DNA of 64,000 nucleotides from Diplolepis rosae (lineage: Eukaryota > Arthropoda > Insecta > Hymenoptera > Diplolepididae), in assembly GCA_030998225.1 (NCBI GenBank), contig JAPYXD010000686.1, positions 1,054,001 to 1,118,000 on the forward strand, written 5' to 3'. Every line of letters starts with the position of its first letter. The stretch's first letter is position 1. This document shows positions 21,825 through 34,100 of this stretch, in pieces. Both the position numbers and the translations under genes were made by a program. Under the pieces are notes generated by a model. That model did no database searches. It was not told where the DNA came from and saw only the letters and a list, made by a program, of their open reading frames with translations.

Positions 21825-22763
21825 TTCTGAGATAATTAGTTTGGCATGAGGTCAGATGTCTTAGTAATTTTCTATGTAATAACCATAGAAATTGGTAAAT
21901 GCAAACGTTTCGGCTATGGGGTTTGCTTTCCTCGAACGCTCGAGCACGTAGAAGTCTTGAGTGCCTGGGACATTGAAAAGATTTTTGAATGTGCATACTC
22001 TTTGGGGTTGAAACCTGACTCTTCATAAAAGTTTTCTCCTATACAGAAAACTCTCAATATTTTCTAAATCAGTTTTCTCTCTGTCTTGAAACGGAGTGGC
22101 AGACTACCAAAGGGTCTGCCGACTCCGTGCTCGAAAATAGAAGAAGATAAATTTTTTTCCCAAATTCAAATTTACCGGTTTTCGACTCACCCTTAACTTC
22201 TCGGTTTCGTGCGTGTACCGTCCTCACTCAAAAGTCCTCTCCTGTCAGATTCGTGGAAGATGTGAATTGCGGAACGCCCCACCTCAAAGGCACACAACCA
22301 CAATTGATTCCAAAGAAAAGCACAGAATATAAATCCAATCGTGAGCCCTCGATGAAGAACGCACAACACACACACGCACGAAACCGAGAAGTCAAGGGTG
22401 AGTCGAAAACCGTTAAATTTGCATTTGGGAAAAAAATTTATCTTCTTCTCTTTTAGAGTACGGAGTCCGCAGACCGTTTGGTAGTCTGCCACTCCGTTTC
22501 AAGACAGAGAGAAAACTGATTTAGAAAATATTGAGAGTTTTCTGTATGGGAGAAAACTTTTATGACGAGTCAGGTTTCAACCACAAAGAGTATGCACATT
22601 CAAAAATCTTTTCAATGTCCCGGGCACTCGACACTTCTATGTGCTCGAGCGTTCGAGGAAAGCAAACCCCATAGCCGAAACGTTTGCCTTTACCAATTTC
22701 TATGGTTATTACATAGAAAATTGCTAAAACATCTGACCTCATGCCATACTAGTTATCTCAGAA
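21825..22763. mobile_element. Foldback element with ~392-bp arms
   Basis: Arms 21825-22216 and 22371-22763 are inverted copies: outer CTGAGATAA(T/C)TAGT(T/A)TGGCATGAGG, inner CGGTTTCGTGCGTGT / ACACGCACGAAACCG. A 154-bp spacer separates them. It lies inside intron 2 of the transposase-derived gene. Short ORFs on both strands are palindrome artefacts. Confidence 0.85.
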
Positions 22764-24194
22764 ATTTCTTAACTCTGAAGATTAAAGTAATTTGAAATCC
22801 GTACTCATAAACTTATGACGTTAACTATTAAAAACTCCAACATTTTGATGTAGAGGTTCAAAACTGCAAAATTACAATTTTCAGAGAAAAAAGTTACAAA
22901 TGGAACAATTTAATCAAGGTGTGACATCAAGTGAATTAAATAAGATAAAGTTTAGTTTTAACTATACAAAAATGACGAATTTGTATTTCAAACTCAAATA
23001 ATTATATCAACAATGAATACTCTTGATTATATTATGTAACGTGATTAATTGCAAAATTTGGGTTACAACATTCAATGATATTGAGAAATACTGAACTGGA
23101 ATAAAATAGTGCCGAACTGTGAATGTTGGTATTCCAAATTTTTTAAATTTGACTATTCGAGGACTAAACCAATTGGAAAATATGTACTTTGTAGTCAAGA
23201 AACAATAAATTCCCCTATAAGAAACTACAGAATTTCTTAAATTCTCTAATGTCAATTCTGAAAATAAAAACTTCAAAGTTGGAATTTTTGAAAAAGAAAT
23301 AATCAAACTAAAAAAATAAAACTTCAACTATATAAATGTATAGAATTCTTTCTATGGAATTTTTAAATTGCATGAATTGAACTTGAATGATGAACGTGAT
23401 GCACATTTATAATTGAGGAATGTGCAACAAATCGAAGTATTAGGTGATAAATTTCAGTCCTTTATACGAAGTATACCGACAAGAAAAATGTGGAGCTTGA
23501 AATTTTTTATGTAAAAGTATGAAAATTTCTGATTTTGGAGAAGGGAAAAGTGGAAAAGTCGTATTCCAAAACGTAGGCACAAAACTCAGAAAGTTGAATG
23601 ATGTTGCATCAGAAATAAAGAACTCGAAAATTACAATTCTAATCCTTTAAACCGGAATCAGTGAACGGCCACTGATTCGCAGTGAAATCAGTGAAATCCT
23701 CAGGTGGGAATAGTAAAACCAAGTATATATTTTAACGATCGATGAACTCGTTTATCTTAAGTTAAACAACACAAAAAAGAAATTACGTAATTTTTATCAT
23801 ATATTGTAATTCTTATTGTATATATTTATATTATGTATACCAAAATTAGAAATTAAAGATCCATCGTTATACTTTAATCGTTCGTGAATTCAAAAGTTAC
23901 GTTCACGTGGCGCGTTCAGTGGTTCCTCAGTGAAATCAAGGCAAGGCACGGATTCATCAGTTGATTTATTTTCACTGATATAATCAGTGACTATTTCATT
24001 GATTTAAGTTTATAGAGCATGAAATAAGATATTGACGTTGGGCAAGTACAATTGCAGTAAACGGGAAAATTAATCATTTGCTTTTATTCATGCAAAAAAT
24101 GTCGAATTTTAAACATAAGTGATAAAAAACTCGAAGTTAATCACTCAGTAACTTATAATATTACAAAATTCAAATGAAAAAATTATATTACATT
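22764..24194. other. AT-rich intronic sequence, nothing recognised
   Basis: About 1.4 kb without coding signal. Short recurring ATCAGTGA words occur near 23650-24000 but show no clear unit. Confidence 0.5.
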
Positions 24195-24568
24195 CCCTAG
24201 CAAACGCGGCGTCATCACTTTGTGGTGTGACATGATGTTGTGATTATTGTGATGTGATTATGATGATGGGACAGTGATCTTTCGCGGTTTATGAAAATAA
24301 AAATGGTTCTTTCGAACAATAAAAAAATTTCTCAAAACAACGTAAATGGAAAAATTCTAATTTTAAGCGTGAGATTAATTGTTGGGAATTAATTTTCATT
24401 TTCCCATTTTCGTTCTTCTAAGCGTGTATTCTTCTCGTGGAAATTTTTTTATTGATGGAAAGAACTGCTCAGTTACTGACGCTCTATGCGCATGAGTGCA
24501 CAGAAGTTAAAATTAATTTATGCATAATCAGGAGTGATGAGAAAGTAATAACGCCGCCTTTGCTAGGG
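24195..24568. mobile_element. MITE with CCCTAGCAAA termini
   Basis: Ends CCCTAGCAAACGCGGCGTCAT and, on the other strand, CCCTAGCAAAGGCGGCGTTAT. Imperfect inversion continues inward (GGTTCTTTCGAACAATAAAAA / its inverse). Length 374 bp. The CCCTAG terminus recalls piggyBac ends, but no TTAA flanks are present; the family is left open. Confidence 0.75.
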
Positions 24569-26383
24569 TTGTAATAAAAGAGAATCAAAATAAAAAAATT
24601 TGAAATTAAAATTTTTGGTCCTCGCAAATGTTAAATGTTCAATAATGGAAAATCGAAAATCTTCAATTCAACATCCAGAAAGTTCACTATATTTGAAACT
24701 TCAAAATACCGAAAAATGAAGAATGTTGATTTTGAGGGTATAAAACACAATAATTACAACTTAGAGGAAAGAAAAAGTAAAAATTATCAAACAAAACCTA
24801 AAATATACAAAAATTTAACAATTTCGATCATTACACAATTATGTGTGAATGCATAAGGGTACAACGATGGTAAAAAATGGACTAATTCAATGATGCCACA
24901 AACATGCATAAATGATTGTAATCTTGAAAGATGTTTCTTATATCTCTGATTAATCATGTAGAGATTGTCTTTTATTCGTTTCTACAGAAAACCTTCTTTT
25001 TATGCGTAGATTCTCCAGAAGAACAACCTCCTCAACCTTCCCGAAGAAAGAAAAGGTGCCCGGAAAAGTGGAAAACAAATCTTGCAAAACAGAAAGTCGA
25101 GACAGTTCAAGCAAGAGTGACTAAAATGAGAAAGAGAGACATACCTCCCATTCAATTCAAAGAGCAGATTTTCTGTAAATGTAAAAGGAATTGCTCTATC
25201 ACAATTGATGTCGCTCGTCAAAAGGCATTATTTAAAGCGTACTATGAAAATTCGAATCACGCGCAAAAAGTTTTGACTGTCGTTTCATTTGTAACGTCTC
25301 AGCTTCCGGTGCACAGTAACCGTAGAAGGTATTTCCCAATTCACAAGTCGAAAAAAAAAGAAAACTCGTACAAATATCGTTTGTTGGATGATTCTGGCAT
25401 GCACCATCAAGTATGCCGCATCTTTTTTCCTCAATTTATATCAACTCTCAGCATCAACGTTGCATGGACGTCTCAAGTCTGCGACTACCAATCCCAGCGC
25501 CAAAGAACGAAGAGGTCGTGCACCTTGCAAACAAAAGGTCAGCGATGCAGACAAAGATTTCGTTTGGAAATTCATCGATTCGTTACCAAAATATGAGTCT
25601 CATTATGGACGATCTTCTTCGAAAAAAAATACTTGAAACCAGGCCTGAATATTGCCAAAATTTACAGGCAATATATTATGAAATGTTTTAAAAACATTCC
25701 AAAAAGATGTAGAAAATGCAAAAAAGACCAACGATACCATAGTTATAATGCCTGTGACAGACAATTTGGGACCATAAAACAGGCTGCAAAACTGTACGAA
25801 AACATTGAGACGCCAGATAGATGGTTTAATATAATAAAGAATGCCAAACAGAAACCACCACCGTTCACTATGACAAAAATGGGTATGGAGGATTTCATTT
25901 GTGTTTCAGAATTAAGTAAAGTTATAACAAACAGGAAAATTGATGTTGACAAGATGAAAGTAAATTGGCTGAAGATCCGAAAAATTACGTATGATAGAGA
26001 GCAGCCAACATTCATCTTTGCTTTCGACAACTCATATAAACAGCAACGTATAGATATCAAGGAAAGAAAGACTCCAGAAGACGCGCTGGAAAAAGCTATA
26101 ACACCACTTTTTAATCCTGCAGGAAGATCGGTCACTGCTGCAAAATTCAACGATATAATGGAGCTGATTGAGTTTATAGCTCCACAATATAGATCTTTTT
26201 ACAAGCGGCTCCAACAAGATTTCAACAATTTTCCACCCAACACATTTATGTACAAGTCTTTTGAACTTAAAAAAAATGTCTAACTTTTCCTCTCAGGCGT
26301 TCATATGTGTATCCCCCTTTAAACCGACGTAGGGAAATTTCGCGTAGGATTCATCTTGTTTGGATGAAGGGGCCAGGAAAATA

Positions 26384-27646
26384 TTGGATCTATAACTTAA
26401 TTTGTGCGGTTTTTTTTCAAAATTTGTACGTTTAATTTTAATTAAAGTATTGCCCATCTGAAGCTATGACTTGTTCCCATCTATCTGGCAATTTGTGAAT
26501 TCCATCCCAAATGAACTGCGCCAGCTTGGCAGCCAAGAATGAATCAAGCCAATTTTTGATACCCTGTTCTGATGTGTACCGTATTCCAGTGAGGGCGTTC
26601 TGCATCGGCCGGAACAAATGGTATTCAGAAGGGGCAATGTCTGAGCCATAAGGCAGGTGGGGTAAAACTTCCCATCCACTGTTTTTCAAATATTTCTTAA
26701 CCGGAATAGCAACATGGGGCCGAGCGTTGTCATGATGGAAAATTATTGCCTCGTGTCTGGTCGCATATTCCGGGCGTTTTTCGGCTATTGCTCTCCTCAA
26801 ACGGATTAATTGTGTTCGGAAGCGTTCTCCATTGATGGTTTCACCCGGTTTTAGAGCTCATAATACAGCATACGCTTCTGATCCCACCAAATTCAGAGCA
26901 TTACCTTCGCGCCATGGATATTCGGCTTTGCCTTTGATTTGGCTGGTTGGCCCGGGTTTTACATATGATTTCTTGCGCTTGGGGTTGTTGTAATGGATCC
27001 ATTTTTCATCAGCAGTAACAATCCGATGCAAAAATGACTTCTTTTTGTGGCGTTCCAGCAGCATTTCAGACATGCAAAACCGCCTTTTAACGTCTCTCGG
27101 CTTGAGTTCATGTGGAACCCAATTTCCTTGCTTTTGAATGTATACGGATGCTTTTAAACGTTCTGAAATGGCTGATTGAGTGACTCACAAAGATTCTGCG
27201 AGGTTTTCTTGTGTTTGGAAACAATCTTCATCGAGTGATGCTTCCAGTTCTTCATCTTCAGACTTTTTTGGCTGCCCAGGACGTTCATCGTCTTCCAAGC
27301 CAAAATCACCACTTTTAAATCGTGCAAACCACTTTTGGCATGTTCGCTCAGCTAGATCATGTTCACTCTAAACTTCCACCAAAATATGATGACTTGCGGC
27401 AGCAGTTTTCTTCATATTAAGGTAATGAAGAAGAACTCCCCGCAAAAACACTTTTTCAGGCACAAAGTTCGACATATTTGAGTGAAAAAAATTATTGTTG
27501 TGTAGGCTTCGAATGAATGACATATACTGTAAAAGACGCATAATGACAGTAGCTTTCCAACGCATGTTCGGAATATTGGAACGATGGAATAATAATCAAG
27601 TTACGCCATCTCTTTTTAAACCGCGTGAATTAAGTTACATATCCAA
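26384..27646 (-). mobile_element. mariner element, complete length, inactive
   Basis: Terminal repeats TTGGATCTATAACTTAATT and (other strand) TTGGATATGTAACTTAATT are flanked by TA at 26382-26383 and 27647-27648. Length 1263 bp, normal for mariner. It encodes a broken transposase on the minus strand. Confidence 0.88.
26438..27475 (-). pseudogene. mariner transposase, broken, third catalytic residue Glu
   Basis: Starts MSNFVPEKVFLRGVLLHYL at 27475. The HTH part (CQKWFARFKSGDFG, DDERPGQPKK), then FLHRIVTADEKWIHYNN with the first Asp, HDNARPH with the second, and YGSDIAPSEYHLF are all visible, ending SDGQYFN. Two stops fall in the N-terminal half, and a frameshift near 26890 joins the two main ORFs (27073-26858 and 26800-26438). 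At the place where mariner carries the third Asp (APSD), this copy reads APSE: the D,D34D triad is changed to D,D34E. Not functional. Confidence 0.88.
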
Positions 27647-27648
27647 TA

Positions 27649-28131
27649 ATAAGCTGAGGTTTCACTCGATGGACCTGCCCTCTTGGCTTACAAGGTTGAG
27701 AGACATCTGATTAAAGCATGCAAAACTAAATTGCCACTTTGATGTCAATTAATTGTTCTATTGACAATTTGGCAATAGACTTGTCACTTTAAGGGACTAA
27801 CGTGGCGTGTAGTGCCATTAAACAATTGTTAACAATTTACATAGGTTCATTGACAGCCCATGGCAAATCTAATAGTTTATGTTCCCCGAGTCAGTCTGAC
27901 GTGCGACGGCAACAGCGTGGACTCTGTTTGCAGTGCTTTCAGAACCAAATAAATAAAACAAAAGGAAAACGGCCAGGTAGTAAGATAAATAAAATTTGAA
28001 GCAGCGTTTAGACTTTCTTTTATAGACGATTTGAATCTTAAAGCATCTTGAAAATTTGGCCAGATCCTGTAGTACTCGATCTAGTTGAAGTACATGCATG
28101 AATTTAACGACTTGTTATTTTCTCTTTGCAG
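27649..28131 (+). other. Intron-like sequence upstream of the DPP exon
   Basis: No coding exon recognised. A pyrimidine-rich TTTTCTCTTTGCAG just before 28132 is the acceptor of the DPP exon. Confidence 0.4.
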
Positions 28132-31100
28132 CTGGTGAATGACTACTTATTGCCAAAATTCTTCAACGGCTCTTGGGTAAGCAATCAGCATATATGCTAT
28201 GGAGATCACTCTGGTGGAATATCATTAATGGATACTTCGGACCCAAACAGCAGCTCACGTATTTTAATGCCAAAAGAGATAGTAGTAAGTTGACAGCCTT
28301 TATGACTACCCTTCTTTATCAGGTTGGTATTATTATGATTGCGTGTATGTGTGTGTTTGTGTGTGTGTATGTTGGAGGAGTGGGGGAGGAGGGAGAGTCG
28401 CTGGTGACAGATCTACTGACCAAATTTAAAGGTTCTTGAGGTCTTTGAAATATGTACTTCTAAATAAACATTATGTGCCATTGTTTTAAATTAGATGTAT
28501 AGTTTTACTTAAGGTTGAATGTAAGTCCTATCCCCGTACAAAAGTGGTGTCCCGTGGGGCGCCGTCGAGCTACACTACCGTCGGAAATTGTACGCACGGT
28601 ACTTGTCATCGCTCTTAAAAATTACTGCTGACTTTGAACCACGATATCTCGGTGAAAAAAAGAGATAGGGCATTTTTAAAAATACAGTTGGAAATCTTAT
28701 TAAATTCCACGTCTAGTAATGGTCAATAAATATTTTTTTGACTTTCTGAAAATAATGCAGCACGTGAGGAGTTGAAAAAAAAAATTCAAGATTTTTTCAA
28801 ATTCTCTACCTCAATTTCAACTTTTTGCATGACCTAGGATTTTTTTTTTAATATCTTTAAATTATGCGACATAAAGTCTAAAATCTTATCTTTAATTTCA
28901 GCCAAGAGAACTTCAAAAATATTAATGGGTACCCGACATACGATTAAAAATGTTCAATCGTATCTGAGTTGAATTTTAATCGACGATCACGGTTCTCGGC
29001 GGGTTTGTTGCTCGCCTCCTTAGTTGAGGCAGGACCGAATAAGCCACGCACAAAGGTGACGCTTGAGTGGAGCCCTCTTATATGTATTTTTTATTCTGTT
29101 CATTAGTCATTTTTATTTCTAATTATTCTAAATTTTAAAAAATAATTATTGTTATTTGTGATTATTAAAGATGACTTTAATGCAATATTATCCCCATATA
29201 AACGAATGGAACAATGATATGTAAACATTTTTTATTTCTTAAAATTCTTATAAACTAGAACATTAATCAAAATTTTAATAGTCACTGTAAATATCAACTA
29301 AGAATGAAAGGAAAAGAAATAAAGGAAACACGTTCTTGGATCAAAGAACATATAAGAGAGCTCCACTTAAGCGCCACCTTTGTGCGTGGCCTATTCGGTC
29401 CTGCCTCAACGAAGGAGGCGAACAACAAACCAGCCGAGAACCGTGATCGTCGATTAAAATTCAACTTAGATACGATTGAACATTTTTAATCGTATCTTGG
29501 GTACCCATGAATATTTTTCAAGTTTTCTTGGCTTAAATTAAAAATAAGATTTCAGACTTTATGTCGTATAATTTTCAGATTTTTGAAAAAAATTCCTAGG
29601 TCATGCAAAAAGTTGAAGTTGAGGTAGAGAATTTGAAAAAATCTTGAATTTTTTTTTTTAACTCCTCACGTGCTGTATTATTTTCAGAAAGTCAAAATAA
29701 TATTTGTTGAGCATCATTAGACGTGGAATTTAATCATCTTCCCAACTGTATTTTTAAAAATGCCCTATCTCTTTTTTTCACCGAGATATTGTGGCTCAAA
29801 GTTAGCAGTGATTTTTAATAGCGATGACAAGCACCGTGCGCACAATTTCCGACGGTAGTGTATGCTGTTTTGAAAAAATTAAAATGTGGTGAATGCCTAT
29901 GCATTGCCCATGAATTACGTGTTAAAATAGTCAACTTTGACATTAATTATCTCTGCATCGGTACAGTTAAAAAATTTGTAATTAATTCAGCATATAAATA
30001 ATTATTCTATTTAAATTTCGGCTCCTTTTTTGAAAAATTCTACCAGAGATCGATTTTTTTACATACAACCTTAAGGTCCTCAAAAGCAGTTGCCTTTTAT
30101 GATTCTAAAAAAATACTAATGTTTTGAAAACATTTTATTAAAATTTAGGAACTTAAAGTTTGTTATTCCTAACACATAAAGGAAGAGTCCTCTTTTTTGT
30201 GTAGCGCGAGCCGAAAGCAAGGTTTACATGCTGGATCATTTTACATTTCGTGCTGCATGTAATACTCATCTCTGGCTCGTATTGTCAGCTTCACTTCCTT
30301 CGTCGAAAGTCCACTTTTTTACACTCGTATTACAAGGTGCTAATTTCATAGCTACATGTCTTCTGAAAATAAAGAGTTTTTCATCTCCATTTTTATTCTT
30401 ATACATCACTAAGAATATGATAATCAATTATACTTAACGATAAAGGTGCACCGGAATTCACTTTTTCTATTTCAATTACCACCATGGCACCAGCGTGAAC
30501 GTCATTAAAAAACTTTTTCAAACCCTTTCGTAAGTTTCCTTTTGTCACCAGAAAGCGTTCAAAAACCCTCTAGCTTTTTTTATTCACATGATTTATTTTT
30601 AACCTTATCAACAAAAAGAGCATGATTTCCGTCAAATTTAATTACTCTTCAATAGATTACAGTCTGAGGGGTAGAAAGAGCTAAATTTGATATCAATCTA
30701 GCGATTAGTTTGCTTCCAAAAGCCTTTGGAACATTCGATAAAAATGGAGAAATTGGAGTATTGCACCGTGATTGAATTCCTTGAATTGAATGGTAAACCT
30801 CTTATGAAAAATAAATGCCAACTGGCTGGTGAGTTTGAACGTGGTAGAACAGCTGTTTTCGATAAAGAATCTTCTGAATGACCAGAAACCGCAACTACTG
30901 ATGAGGTAATCAACTACGTTCATGAAAATGTGATAAACAATCGTTAATTAACTATAAACCAGATAGTGGAAGCTGCTGGTTTCTCACAAGAACGGGCAGA
31001 CAACATTCCACATGAGAAATTAGGTATGAGAAACCTGAGCGCACGTTAGGCATCGCGTTTCTTCACTGTTGATCAAAAGCAATATTAAGCGGACATTTTA

Positions 31101-34100
31101 AGATCGTGTCTTAAGCGCTTCGAGTGGGATGCAAAGAATTTTCACGACGTTTTATTATTATTGAAAAAACAAGGGTCCACCTCTATACTCCGAAAACAAA
31201 AGAACAATTATAACTATAAGTGAAGAGGATTATGTTGGGCTATTACAACGTTTAGACCAGAAAATAAATAACACATGTCTGCAATTTACCAGAAACATGT
31301 ACAGAAATTATTCCTTCTTATCAGAAAGTAACAACAGTGGTATTATCAGACATTCTGAATCGCATTATAGATAACATCTAATAATGGTTTACAAGAAGCT
31401 TGGTGCCTTAGAAAAAAGGAATGTCGAATACCATAGCATGCCCATGGGAATCAAAAATGCTCCAGTTGCCTCCCAATGCCTTATGAATACGGTGTTAACA
31501 AAAATGCAAAATACAGGAGTATTCGCATACCTTGTCAGTAGAGCGTTTTACGCCCAAGCCCTCGCAGAATAAGAAAAAATGGCAAGAAGGTTATTCGATC
31601 AACTCTGGTACGCAAAATAGTAGTTGCAACCTGAGGAGTGTGATTTCTCACAGATATAAATAGCCTAACTGGGGCATATAATCTGACGTGATAGAGTAAA
31701 ACCTAAATCAGCTAAAATTAACGCAATGAAGGTGATTCTCCGAAAAATTACCGCCTTAGAAATTGAGCAATTCTTAAGACTATCTGGCTACTACCAAAGG
31801 GCAATGCAAAATTGCTCGAACCCAATTTCGACCTACTCAAGAAGAACAGAAAATGGGAGAGGTAATGTAGTCAACAAAGATGTCGAAAAATAGGGTACAA
31901 TACAAAACTCAGATTGTTTTTTTTCACATGAAAGCAAGTCTATTATCTAATCATCGTCGTTTATTTATAAGAAAATAAATGACGCTGAGCAATGGCCAAT
32001 ACAGAGCTTCCTCTTTTTCCATTATTAAACCGCCCTATACTATAGAGGACAAGAGCGAAACATTTCAGTGCAGTTCACTTTGTGTGTAAAAGAGAAAGAA
32101 GACATACCGACGCTTTTTTAGAGAAACTTGATCAATTGAAAAGAAAATGAATACAAAAGGCTACTCGAGATCACTAATACCGAATTCAATATTAATTCTT
32201 TGAGAAGCAAAATAGCGGATGATATACAGTGGATAAAGCTCAATAAATGTATAAGAGTACGGACGAAAATTATTATTATTATCCTGTCTAGTCACTCCAA
32301 AAGAGCCGGATCTTATTACATTGTATACGTAAAGTTTATTTAATTGTATGTTGATCATTGTCACGTCCCGCGACTCTACCACCTAGAGCAACAAACAAAT
32401 TAAGGAACCAATGAAGGGATCAAGGCAACATTACCACGTCCTTGATTATATCGACTCAACAGCAAGATCTAATAAGAAATAAGAAGATCTTTAAAATCGA
32501 AAGGCAGATTTAAATAGATATATTTGGCTGTGACATTAACTCCAGGTAATAAATTTCATCGGAACGTGAGTCATCGATGAAGGCAACTAATTCGACCTTA
32601 AGCTTCAATACCAAATATGGAAAAGATCTTACACCTTGTTTTTACTTCCACAGTAGTTGACCTTTTCGTTAGAATCGAAAAGCAGATAAAATTGAATTGA
32701 TATATTTGACTGCGACACTAATGCCAGATAATAAATTCCATCGAAGCGCAAGTGATCAGAGAAGGCAAGTCATCCGATCCTAAGCTTCAATACCAAATAT
32801 GGAAAACGATGTAACGTTGTTTTGACTCGCACTATAAGTGACCTTTTAAAGGCCTATAAAAAGCGAAAGTTCCAATAGAGTTCAGTTCAGTCAGTAGTCA
32901 ACGTGCGATTTCTACAATGTAATCAACTCGAGTCCAGTGCCATCATCTCTACACGGCGAGTCTAGTCCAGTACCATCATCTCTACACGGCGAGTCCAGTC
33001 CAGTTCCATCATCTCTGCACTGCGAGTTCAGTCCAGCCTCATAAGATTTTACCGCTACCCAGAGTAATTCTTACTCGACGCTGAGTTCAACGACTTTAGA
33101 AAGTGAAGGGGAATCGCCTTCCAAATTCTCTCTGAAACTAGGATCAAGGAATCAACTAGATCAACCGTCTGAACTACGGATTTCCCATCTGACAAGTACT
33201 ATCTCACAGATTACAACGAAGACTCAACTGACCACATTCGCTCCACTGGACTTAATCAATCATCAAGCAAATTATATTCAGGGTGATTACAAGGGTATTT
33301 CAGTAATACAATTCAAACTTCCTATTCCATGGTGCTTACTCATATTTATTATTTTATCGTCAATAAATATATTTTATATCATTAACCATTCTCATTCACT
33401 GGCTGTTCCTCATCCCTTAGAGTTGATCCTTTCGATCCTTACATAAGACGAGGAGATCTTTTAAGAAGAGAAATGTTACTTTTCTGACGTAACATACACA
33501 ATATCTTTTTTGGTGCATCAGCCCGGGAAACACTTAGTCAGTGAATGGGATATCGAAATTTTATAATTACTGGAAATCAAAAATTAATAAATTACAATTA
33601 TAATTTTTCTGATTTCACACATATTTTGTTAAAATAAAATAAATTTGATAAAATCACGAAAGGATTTGACCTTGACGCTAACTTGAGTGATTAAATAATC
33701 ATTCTATTTTATTTGAAATTTTACATACATATTGGTTAAAATAAAATAAATTTGATAAAACCACGAAAGGATTTGACCTTGAGGCTAACTTGAGTGACTA
33801 AATAATCATCTTATTTTATTTGAAAGTTCACACACATATCTTGTTAAAATAAAATAATTTTATCAAATCACAAGGGGATCTGACCTTGAGGCTAACCTAA
33901 GTGATCAAACGACTTATTTTATATATATATATATATAGATTTCCCCCTGTTCACAAAGAAGAAATTACAGAACAAGTTGACGAATTACTAAAAAATAAAA
34001 TAATAAAACCTTCACAATCACCGTATAACACTCCAGTTTGGATTGTTTCTAAAAACCCAGACTCTAAAGGTAAAATAAAATGGCGAATGGTTCTTGACTT

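Larger units (their letters stand above)
20791..26283 (+). pseudogene. Transposase-derived gene with acidic 5' exons, two frameshifts
   Basis: Exon 1 (20791-20809) starts MDSSKN and ends G|GTATGT. Exon 2 (20896-20979) encodes an acidic peptide (YSEGEYSSGDDSPDAVESS) and ends G|GTAATT. Exon 3 starts at 25010 after CTTTTTATGCGTAG and continues DSPEEQPPQPSRRKKRCPEKW. All junctions are phase 1 and agree. The remainder reads as a repetitive insect protein family: a basic N-terminus, a CKCKRNC cluster, CRIFFLNLYQLSASTLHGR, ESHYGRSSSKKKYLKPGLNIAKIYR, then a C-terminal block CDRQFGTI…DRWFNIIKNAK. The family is DNA-transposon-derived; the exact superfamily (possibly Sola-like) is uncertain. Frames shift at about 25420 and at an 8-A run near 25620. 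The centre, between KIYRQYIMKC and CRKCKKD, appears deleted, which would remove catalytic residues. Intron 2 is 4 kb, filled with foldback elements. Confidence 0.7.
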
